A DNA stretch of 5,494 bases, from NCBI GenBank assembly GCA_002380675.1, contig DFWB01000250.1, positions 1 through 5,494 of the forward strand, given 5' to 3'. Position 1 is the first letter of the stretch, and the number at the start of each line of letters is the position of its first letter. Position numbers and translations under genes: made by a program. Source of the DNA: Akkermansiaceae bacterium UBA4145. GTDB taxonomy: Bacteria; Verrucomicrobiota; Verrucomicrobiia; Verrucomicrobiales; Akkermansiaceae. Shown in pieces: positions 1 to 5,452 of this stretch. The notes under the pieces are model-generated. The model was not told the DNA's origin and searched no databases. It saw only the letters and a program-made list of their open reading frames with translations.

Positions 1-101
1 GTGGGAAGCGCCACCACCTCTCCCGCCTTCAGAACCTTGGCGGCATCCTCCGCAACCGCCCTCCAGTTTTCAAAGTCAGCTATTTCCACCCGAGTCTGCA
101 C
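1..101 (-). CDS. tsaC: Threonylcarbamoyl-AMP synthase (Sua5/YrdC/TsaC family), N-terminal fragment
   Basis: This is the first 33 codons of a minus-strand gene that runs off the left edge. The family condenses threonine, bicarbonate and ATP into threonylcarbamoyl-AMP, the first step of t6A37 formation in ANN-decoding tRNAs, in the cytoplasm. The visible translation ends in KAGEVVALPT (the last codon is cut by the edge). This matches the family's N-terminal block, which normally continues ETVYGLGA; that continuation lies outside the window. I chose the GTG at 101-99. An in-frame TTG at 116-114 is the only other start before the upstream TAA at 119-117, and it lies inside the palindrome. Neither has a clear Shine-Dalgarno site. 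The gene is divergent from aroK and shares a 65-bp spacer with it. The call rests on about ten diagnostic residues, so which subgroup (TsaC, Sua5 or YciO-like) is unresolved. Confidence 0.75.
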   Translation of the reverse strand, partial: MQTRVEIADFENWRAVAEDAAKVLKAGEVVALP

Positions 102-110
102 GCCGAACTG

Positions 111-126
111 TAACAATTAATTGTTA
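111..126. repeat. Perfect 16-bp palindrome, operator-like
   Basis: TAACAATTAATTGTTA reads the same on both strands. The symmetry extends imperfectly to 106-131 (AAC on one flank, GTT on the other, with two mismatched positions between). It sits centrally between two divergent start codons, where a dimeric repressor or activator could control both genes. No regulator family is recognised from the sequence, and an AT-rich palindrome this long can also arise by chance. Confidence 0.5.
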
Positions 127-129
127 TGG

Positions 130-147
130 TTTAGAATTTAGAAATTC
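130..147. repeat. Tandem 7-bp repeat forming a second dyad
   Basis: TTTAGAA occurs twice head to tail at 130-136 and 137-143. Overlapping this, GAATTT (134-139) and AAATTC (142-147) form inverted arms separated by AG. The element begins three bases after the 16-bp palindrome and ends 19 bases before the aroK start, so it lies in promoter territory for either gene. It may be a second regulator site, or only a by-product of low-complexity AT sequence. Confidence 0.35.
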
Positions 148-166
148 ACTTTAAACTACCATCCTG

Positions 167-715
167 ATGAGCGGAGGAGCGACATTTCCCAGCGAAAACA
201 TAATTCTGATTGGATTCATGGGGTCAGGAAAGTCCTCTATTGCCCGTGATCTCTCCACCGCACTGGGATACCCTGTGGTAGATACCGACTCTCTGGTCGT
301 CGAGCAGGCAGGTAAGCCGATTCCTGCGATTTTCGAAGAAAATGGTGAGGAAGAATTCAGAGACCGTGAGACTGCTGTTCTTACCGAACTGGAGCAATCT
401 GGCCCAAGCCACCGGATTGTCGCCACCGGTGGCGGCATTGTCGAACGCCCAGCCAACCGCAACATCCTGAAAAAAATGGGCTTTGTTGTCTGGCTCGTGG
501 TGTCCCCGGAGGAAATCCTGCGGCGCACTGCCAAGAACCGCGAGAGGCCCCTTCTCAATACCGACGATCCGGAGGAAACAATCCGCCGCTTGCTCGAAAG
601 GCGAGTAAATTTCTACCGGGATACCGCACATCAGGAGATTGAAACTGATGATCTCACCTTCCCGGAAATTACTACCGGAATCGTTGAATCGGCCCGCTAC
701 TTTTTCTCTGGTTGA
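167..715 (+). CDS. aroK: Shikimate kinase
   Basis: A cytoplasmic enzyme that phosphorylates shikimate at the 3-hydroxyl with ATP, the fifth step of the shikimate pathway to chorismate and aromatic amino acids. At 182 residues it has the usual length. The P-loop is G16-FMGSGK-S23. The shikimate-binding DTD is at 39-41, with the second substrate block FEENGEEEFRDRE at 56-68 (Arg65 is the expected shikimate-binding arginine). The GGG loop is at 88-90, the lid carries RPLL at 127-130, and the C-terminal RRVNFY is at 145-150. ATG 167 is the only plausible start: a stop (TAA at 152-154) lies just upstream in frame and no good alternative follows before the P-loop. There is no Shine-Dalgarno site before the ATG. 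The purine-rich GGAGGAG at 173-179 lies inside the coding region with no usable in-frame start just after it. It is followed 33 nt later by queG, probably co-transcribed. Confidence 0.96.
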   Translation: MSGGATFPSENIILIGFMGSGKSSIARDLSTALGYPVVDTDSLVVEQAGKPIPAIFEENGEEEFRDRETAVLTELEQSGPSHRIVATGGGIVERPANRNILKKMGFVVWLVVSPEEILRRTAKNRERPLLNTDDPEETIRRLLERRVNFYRDTAHQEIETDDLTFPEITTGIVESARYFFSG

Positions 716-748
716 AGAACGACCCGTTCCCTGTCACGCCCTATCTCC

Positions 749-1813
749 GTGGATCCCGTCATCGCCAAGCGTAACGTAAAGTTCATTGCCACTAAGCTCG
801 GCTTTGGCGATTGCCGGGTTGCTCCTGCCCGCAGGGCGAGGCATGCCGATGAGTTTCTGCGCTGGGCGGCGGAGGGTAAGGCCGGTGACATGAAATGGCT
901 TGAGCGCGATCCCGAGCGCCGAACCGACCCCCGCAATATTCTTCCCGGCGCGCAAGCTGTTATCTGCCTTGCACTCAACTACTATCCGGGACCGGTCGAC
1001 CCTAATCCAGCCTATCAGATCGCCCGCTATTCCTGGAATGAGGACTACCACGATATCATCGAGGAAAAGCTCAGAGATCTCGATCTTGCAATGCAGGAGC
1101 TTGGCGGCACCCAGCGTTACTACGTGGATACCGGTCCGGTTCTTGAACGAGATATGGCAACCGAGTCCGGGCTGGGATGGAATGGGAAATCCTGTGTTCA
1201 AATCCACCGCCGGATGGGAGCATGGTTTTTTCTTGCCGAATTAATCACCACTCTCCCACTTGAGCCCGATAAGCCGACCCAGAATTACTGCGGTAAGTGT
1301 AGCGCCTGTATCGACACGTGCCCCACGAATGCCATCACTCGCCCTCACCACGTGGACGCGCCAAGGTGCATTTCCTACCTCACTATCGAACACAAGGGCT
1401 CCATCCCCGAGGAGCTTCGCCCTCTCATCGGGAACCGTCTCTACGGATGTGATGACTGCCTCGCAGTCTGCCCGTGGAACCGTTTTGCAAAAGTCAGTCG
1501 TGATATTCGTTTCCATGCACGGACGGAAGTATTCGAACATCAGCTTCGTGATTTCCTCGCTCTCACAGACGAGCAATTCCGCAGTCTCTTCAGGAAATCA
1601 CCAATTAAGCGCATCAAGAGAAATCGCTTTCTTCGTAACGTCTGTGTCGTCCTCGGAAACGTTGGTGATTCCGGTGATCTCCCCGCCTTGGAGGCTGCCG
1701 TGGAAACAGAGGACCCCCTCATTGCCGAACACGCGGCTTGGGCGATCAGCCAGATCAAGGAACGCATGGATCCGACAAAATGCACCTCAGGAGCTCGCAA
1801 TCTCCCCGCGTAA
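749..1813 (+). CDS. queG: Epoxyqueuosine reductase QueG
   Basis: The final enzyme of queuosine biosynthesis. It reduces epoxyqueuosine to queuosine at position 34 of tRNAs with GUN anticodons, using cobalamin and two [4Fe-4S] clusters in the cytoplasm. Signatures in order: N-terminal KLGFGDCRVAPA (16-27); GDMKWLERDPERRTDPRN (46-63); ARYSWNEDYH (92-101); VDTGPVLERD (126-135), holding the conserved Asp127 of the active-site region; GLGWNGK (141-147). The cluster ligands are C181xxC184xxC187xxxC191P, C207, and C234xxC237xxxC241P, with CISYLTIE at 207-214. A HEAT-like C-terminus (SPIKRIKRNRFLRN at 284-297, then an AAWAI helix) completes the family plan. Length 354 is normal or slightly short. The start is GTG, chosen because family similarity begins there and the aroK stop is 33 nt upstream; no clear ribosome-binding site is seen. 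The last eight codons and the stop overlap the convergent permease gene. Confidence 0.97.
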   Translation: MDPVIAKRNVKFIATKLGFGDCRVAPARRARHADEFLRWAAEGKAGDMKWLERDPERRTDPRNILPGAQAVICLALNYYPGPVDPNPAYQIARYSWNEDYHDIIEEKLRDLDLAMQELGGTQRYYVDTGPVLERDMATESGLGWNGKSCVQIHRRMGAWFFLAELITTLPLEPDKPTQNYCGKCSACIDTCPTNAITRPHHVDAPRCISYLTIEHKGSIPEELRPLIGNRLYGCDDCLAVCPWNRFAKVSRDIRFHARTEVFEHQLRDFLALTDEQFRSLFRKSPIKRIKRNRFLRNVCVVLGNVGDSGDLPALEAAVETEDPLIAEHAAWAISQIKERMDPTKCTSGARNLPA

Positions 1814-3652
1814 TTTACGCCGCATCCAATCCGAAAGAACGTCTCCTGCAAACACAACCGCAACTCCAAGAAGAACATAAAATAGCATCTCGTCGTAACG
1901 AAGCCAGTTATGTGCGATTGAGACATAATAGCCAAGTGATGAGATGCCCAGCATCCCGAGGATCGTTGCCTCCCTGATGCAAGTCTCCCATCGATAAAAG
2001 AAAAAGAGGAGAAAGCGGTTGAAGGACAACGGAGCCAGGCTTCCGCAATAGGATTGGACACGCCCCGCACCACTCTGGATCCAATGCCGCGGAACCTCTG
2101 GCCTCTGATTCTCCATCACCTCTCCCCACAGTCGACCCAGAATGCCGAGATTATGGAGCGCCAGGGCGAACACGAGAGGCCACGCGCTCGGCCCAAGTAG
2201 ACCAACAAGGAGAAAGGCGTAGACATATTCCGGCACCGCCCGGGCGAGAATAAAAAGGCTCCGGGTCAAAAAACCGACTCCATTCCACCACCAATGAACC
2301 CATCGGGAAGCGGCCCCAAGAACACCGAATGGCTCGCCCCGGGCAAGTGCCCGACTTCCGACAGGAAGAAGCAGAGCAGCTCCTATAGCTGCAAGAACTA
2401 TCGCTGAGCTGGCAATCGCCACGGTATTAAGCAGTGCCTCTGCTCCGTTTCGCGACCACAGATCCACCGCCCAATCCTTTACCTCCTTTCCCTTCCCCTC
2501 CAAGGCCTCTATCCGCTCGCCTCCGGAGGCCGTAGAATTCTCAGGGCGGGCTGGTGCCGGGGTCAGCTTGGTAAGAAACCGACCTATCCGCGCATCCCGT
2601 TGCTCCGCAGCCATATTTATTCCGAGCTCTCTCCCATTGGTCCACGAGATTAAAACTAGCATCATACCCGCGAGGAGCCCTCCTCGCACTATCCAGTCGC
2701 GCGGCGCTGTTCGCCGCAAACGCGCTTCGGATCTCCCCAATTCCAACTTACTGAGTTTCGGCACCGCCTTTCGAGTCGCGCCCCGGTTCAACCTGTCTCG
2801 AAGGCGGGCACCCAAGGTATCAACTCCCACCACCACGATCACTAGGGCATAGAGCTGGGTCCATACCTCTCCATAATAGAGGCTCTCATACGACTGGCGA
2901 ATCCCCAGCCCGACGGTTTCGACACCAATGAAGCCGAGGACCGCGGACGAACGCAGAGCGCATTCGAACCGATAGACCGTGTAAGTAAGCATCTCCGGTA
3001 ATGCAGAAGGCAGAAGCGCACTCACAAAGGCCTGCAACGGAGAGGCTCCCGTAGCCATGAGCGTGGAACGGGAAACTTGGGATTGCTCATCGATTAATTC
3101 GGAGAAGACCTTGCCAAGTGTTCCCGCGAAGGGCAGCGCCAGCGCACTGCATGCCGCGATAGGGGCATCTCCAAGGGCCGAGAGAAAAAACAGCGCCCAG
3201 ATCAGCTCATGAATCGATCGTCCCAGGGTAATCAGAAAGCGGCAACCCCACCGGAGCAGGCGAAGCATATTTCGTATTATAGTCCTCCCTACGGGGGCCT
3301 TCCCATACCGTATTCCTCCGGGCCACCATGCGGACGAGGCAAGAAAACCCAGCACCAGTCCCGCAGGAACCGCGAGACTGATCGCGATTAGTGCATAACG
3401 GAAAGTACGAAGCAGGCTCTCTCCCAAGCGGAGGAGAAACGGACGAGCGTCCTGGGGAAGAGAAGGATTCTCATCGGCAAGAGAGGGCGAAAGAGCTGCT
3501 CCGAAAAAGCGTCCCACCTCTGCAAAGGGATCCGCACCTTCACTCAGCTGTATAATCCGGGGCCCCAGAACCCATCCGGAAACGAGGAGCACACCAAGCA
3601 ACGCCACTACCGCCAAGCGCTTTCCAAGCCAGAATGTGCCCGGCACTTTCAC
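1787..3652 (-). CDS. phnE: Fused double-domain PhnE-type ABC transporter permease
   Basis: The membrane channel of the importer, 621 residues against roughly 260-280 for a single PhnE. Two homologous halves are joined: about 1-290 and about 315-621. Each begins with a hydrophobic helix (11-30; 321-337), then a hydrophilic stretch, presumably periplasmic (31-80; 338-402), then a multi-helix core. Matching landmarks are RSIHELIWALFFLSALG (145-161) and RAVPEYVYAFLLVGLLG (471-487); the EAA-type cytoplasmic loops ELIDEQSQV...ATGAS (185-204) and EVMENQRPEV...QSGAG (511-530); and YRFECALRSSAVLG (227-240) and YRWETCIREATILG (553-566). The polypeptide should therefore supply both permease subunits of the complex. 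The first codon is GTG, and GTGA overlaps the stop of the ATPase gene by 4 nt, which implies translational coupling. The 3' end overlaps queG by 27 bp. The segment after each LG block (VETVGLG, ISSLG) departs from the usual GAGGIG of PhnE. I infer the membrane orientation from the family. Confidence 0.94.
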   Translation of the reverse strand: MKVPGTFWLGKRLAVVALLGVLLVSGWVLGPRIIQLSEGADPFAEVGRFFGAALSPSLADENPSLPQDARPFLLRLGESLLRTFRYALIAISLAVPAGLVLGFLASSAWWPGGIRYGKAPVGRTIIRNMLRLLRWGCRFLITLGRSIHELIWALFFLSALGDAPIAACSALALPFAGTLGKVFSELIDEQSQVSRSTLMATGASPLQAFVSALLPSALPEMLTYTVYRFECALRSSAVLGFIGVETVGLGIRQSYESLYYGEVWTQLYALVIVVVGVDTLGARLRDRLNRGATRKAVPKLSKLELGRSEARLRRTAPRDWIVRGGLLAGMMLVLISWTNGRELGINMAAEQRDARIGRFLTKLTPAPARPENSTASGGERIEALEGKGKEVKDWAVDLWSRNGAEALLNTVAIASSAIVLAAIGAALLLPVGSRALARGEPFGVLGAASRWVHWWWNGVGFLTRSLFILARAVPEYVYAFLLVGLLGPSAWPLVFALALHNLGILGRLWGEVMENQRPEVPRHWIQSGAGRVQSYCGSLAPLSFNRFLLFFFYRWETCIREATILGMLGISSLGYYVSIAHNWLRYDEMLFYVLLGVAVVFAGDVLSDWMRRKLRGEIASS

Positions 3653-4416
3653 GAGACCACCGCCTTGTCTCCGAGCTGAAAGAGAGCCGAGAGGCCTTCA
3701 CTCCCCAACTCAGAGGGTTTTCCATCGAATTGAACTTTCCCATGCTTGAGTCCCACAAGGCGCGGAAAAAATTCCCGTGCGAGATCCAGTTGGTGCATGG
3801 ATACCAGAAGAGTCAGGCCTTCCTCTTCACTCAGACGAGTCAGGAGCTCAAGAACATCCCGGGCACGGGCCGGGTCAACTGCAGAAACGGGCTCGTCTGC
3901 CAGAATGACCGCCGGCTCCTGAAAAAGCGCCCGCGCCACCGCAACCCTCTGTTGCTGCCCACCGGAGAGAGTATCCACCCGATCATACATTTTTTCCTCG
4001 ATCCCGACCCGCTCCAGAAGCTCATAAATACGCCGGCGGACTGCTACCGCCGGCAAGATTAAATCACGCAGGTTTCCCAAGACCGACCTTCGCCCGCATC
4101 GCCCTGCAACGACATTCTGAAGAACTCGCAAATTGGGCACGAGGCCCAGATCCTGAGGGAGATAGCCCAGTCGCGACCGTAACTCCCTGAGCTTTCCTTC
4201 CCCGAGAACGAGGGGATTGCAGCCCAGCACCCGGACCTCCCCACCGTCCGGTGCGAGCTGCGCTCCAAACAGGCGAAGAAGCGTCGTCTTACCGCTTCCG
4301 GAGGCCCCAATTAGGGCCACTCGCTCGCCCTTGGCGATCTGGAGATCGATGCTCGAGAGTGCATGCACTGCACCAAAACTCTTGCGAGCCTGGGAAAGCT
4401 CGAACACCGTCTCCAT
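3649..4416 (-). CDS. phnC: PhnC-type ABC transporter ATP-binding protein
   Basis: The cytoplasmic ATPase that powers the importer, 255 residues, normal for PhnC. The Walker A loop is GASGSGKTT (37-45), the Q-loop Gln is 88 in YLPQDLGLV, the ABC signature is LSGGQQQRVA (150-159), Walker B is AVILADEP (169-176) with the catalytic Glu at 175, the D-loop is SAVD (178-181), and the switch His is 208 (SMHQLD). The stretch RVLQNVVAGRCGR (97-109) is typical of the phosphonate ATPase family (VLQNVLAGR), which favours PhnC over general amino-acid ATPases. The start ATG (4416-4414) has GAGG at 4423-4420, only three bases upstream, so it is a close and modest ribosome-binding site. It follows the binding-protein gene by 27 nt and overlaps the permease gene by 4 nt, so the three form one operon. 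All catalytic residues are present. Confidence 0.95.
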   Translation of the reverse strand: METVFELSQARKSFGAVHALSSIDLQIAKGERVALIGASGSGKTTLLRLFGAQLAPDGGEVRVLGCNPLVLGEGKLRELRSRLGYLPQDLGLVPNLRVLQNVVAGRCGRRSVLGNLRDLILPAVAVRRRIYELLERVGIEEKMYDRVDTLSGGQQQRVAVARALFQEPAVILADEPVSAVDPARARDVLELLTRLSEEEGLTLLVSMHQLDLAREFFPRLVGLKHGKVQFDGKPSELGSEGLSALFQLGDKAVVS

Positions 4417-4443
4417 GATCCTCGGTTCTTTACCCTCGTCGAT

Positions 4444-5343
4444 TCAGTCGAACGAGACCTTTTCCATCACGGCCGCGATGCCTGCGAAAGTCTCATTGTT
4501 GACCTTCACCAATTTTTCCCGACCCAGTGCCTTGAGAGCCGCTTCGTCCTGACAATCCACCAGCGCTTGCTGCAGTTTGTCCAGAAATCCCTCACCGAAG
4601 GCATTCTCCAGATCCGGATGAGCGGTCATGTTGTAATCGGCATACGTCGGTGTTTCCCAGATTTTCACACATTTTTCCGGGTCTACTTTTCCAGCTGCCA
4701 CCAGCTTTTCGTAAGTACCAAAGCTCAACGCGCCAGCTTGGAAGGATCCATCCTGCACCAGCATCGCAGTCTTGTCATGCGCTCCGGAGAATCCAGGCTT
4801 TTCCTTGAAGAACTCCATAGGAGTCTTCCCGGTGTTCTCGATGATGAAATGGCTCGGCATGATACACCCCGAGGTTGAACTGGAACTACCATAGGTAAAT
4901 TTCAGGTCGGCAATGGCAGCCGGAAAGTCCTCCGAGGCTTCCAGTCCAGTCGAGGCATTGGCGATAAAGTAGGATTTAAAGGCGAGATCCTTTTGACCAG
5001 CGACGAGCGCGCGGGCACCCGGCACTCGGGACATGGCCTGCACTCCAGTGACCCCACCAAACCAAGCCAGCTGAACGTCGTTGTTTTCAAACTTCTCCAC
5101 CGAAGCTCCGTAATTGATCGACGGGACAAACTCCACGTCGATTCCCAGAGCCTTGGAGAGATAATCTGCTACCGGTTGAAACCTCTCCTTCTGCGCAGTT
5201 GTATCTTCATCCGGGATCGCTGAGAAGCGAAGCACCTTCACTGCTGCCTCATTTTCTGCAGATTGCTTTTCATTTCCTCCACAGGCGATGAGAAGGCCGG
5301 CTATTCCTGCTGCCGCGAGGCGCGGTAGTGTAGTTTTGACCAT
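4444..5343 (-). CDS. phnD: PhnD-family substrate-binding lipoprotein of an oxyanion/phosphonate-type ABC importer
   Basis: The solute-binding protein that delivers substrate to the permease. Of 299 residues, the first 21 form a lipoprotein signal: basic start, hydrophobic core (9-20) and lipobox LIA-C21 followed by GG, so Cys21 should be lipidated and the protein anchored outside the inner membrane. A polar linker (22-35) precedes the type-2 periplasmic fold. Family landmarks are RFSAIPDEDTT (39-49), YGASVEKFENNDVQLAWFGGVTGVQA (78-103), KSYFIAN (123-129), FTYGSSSSTSG (149-159) with the Ser/Thr loop expected to hold the anion, SGAHDKTA (186-193), and TYADYNMTAHP (233-243). The YLSKALGIDVEFVP block (61-74) fits the family. 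The family is phosphonate/phosphite-type, but from memory several blocks resemble the subfamily annotated as putative selenate-binding protein. The substrate is therefore uncertain. ATG 5343 is the only start placing the signal peptide correctly; no Shine-Dalgarno site is seen. Confidence 0.9.
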   Translation of the reverse strand: MVKTTLPRLAAAGIAGLLIACGGNEKQSAENEAAVKVLRFSAIPDEDTTAQKERFQPVADYLSKALGIDVEFVPSINYGASVEKFENNDVQLAWFGGVTGVQAMSRVPGARALVAGQKDLAFKSYFIANASTGLEASEDFPAAIADLKFTYGSSSSTSGCIMPSHFIIENTGKTPMEFFKEKPGFSGAHDKTAMLVQDGSFQAGALSFGTYEKLVAAGKVDPEKCVKIWETPTYADYNMTAHPDLENAFGEGFLDKLQQALVDCQDEAALKALGREKLVKVNNETFAGIAAVMEKVSFD

Positions 5344-5410
5344 GGTTTGACGTGTGTTTCTTGTTTTTTCGTTAGGGTCAGTGGAGCGTTCAAGGGCTCT
5401 TCAAGTGCAC
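5344..5410 (-). promoter_or_regulatory. Leader between the terminator-like element and the binding-protein gene
   Basis: This 67-bp noncoding stretch on the minus strand lies between the T7 tract and the phnD-like ATG. It has no recognisable ribosome-binding site: the ten bases before the ATG read ACGTCAAACC. No good -35/-10 pair is visible; TTGAAC (5393-5388) is -35-like, but the bases about 17 nt downstream are an A run and not a -10. A near-direct repeat CTTGAA lies at 5405-5400 and 5394-5389 with 11-bp periodicity. The absence of a promoter here fits the importer being transcribed from beyond the window, through the terminator-like hairpin. Confidence 0.35.
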
Positions 5411-5452
5411 AAAAAAACCGCAGGTCCACTGAGAGTAAGCGAGACCATGCGG
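5411..5452 (-). terminator. Intrinsic terminator or attenuator hairpin with T7 tract
   Basis: Read on the minus strand, CCGCA-T-GGTC (5452-5443) pairs with GACCTGCGG (5426-5418). This gives a nine-base-pair GC-rich stem with one bulged T and a 16-nt loop, followed directly by seven T residues (5417-5411). That is the textbook form of a Rho-independent terminator for minus-strand transcription. It lies 67 bp before the binding-protein start. It could end an upstream gene outside the window, or act as a regulated attenuator in the importer leader. The overlap of its 5' arm with another hairpin (5450-5462) favours the second reading but does not prove it. Confidence 0.65.

Larger units (their letters stand above)
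102..166. promoter_or_regulatory. Divergent AT-rich spacer carrying presumed promoters for tsaC and aroK
   Basis: This 65-bp stretch separates the tsaC-like start from the aroK start and is much richer in A and T (especially 111-155) than the flanking coding DNA. Both genes must be transcribed from here unless their promoters lie inside the other gene. I see no convincing -35/-10 pair. TTGTTA at 121-126 and TTTAAA at 150-155 are hexamer-like but lie about 24 bp apart, which is too far for a standard sigma-70 pair. A -10 at 150-155 would put the aroK transcript start within a few bases of its ATG and leave almost no leader. The two dyads listed separately lie inside this spacer. Confidence 0.45.

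Noticed and set aside
224..631. Minus-strand open frames over aroK and the neighbouring region
   Set aside because: They lie opposite a gene with a complete set of shikimate kinase motifs, show no recognisable domain and have no start context; they are shadow frames.
713..715. TGA between aroK and queG as a selenocysteine codon
   Set aside because: aroK is complete with a normal family length at this stop, QueG has its own family-consistent start, and no SECIS-like hairpin is evident just downstream.
1260..1977. Plus-strand open frames inside queG and across the queG/permease junction
   Set aside because: Their translations are low-complexity, Ser/Arg-rich and frame-shifted relative to queG or antisense to the permease; no domain is visible.
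2568..2852. Plus-strand 94-codon open frame inside the permease gene
   Set aside because: It is antisense to the hydrophilic linker and the end of the first permease half, with basic low-complexity composition and no homology signal that I recognise.
4363..4878. Plus-strand 171-codon open frame opposite the ATPase/binding-protein junction
   Set aside because: It is long, but antisense to two genes with clear family motifs and with no domain of its own.
1787..5343. Mobile element or CRISPR content
   Set aside because: No transposase or integrase motifs, terminal inverted repeats, or regularly spaced direct repeats were seen anywhere in the window.
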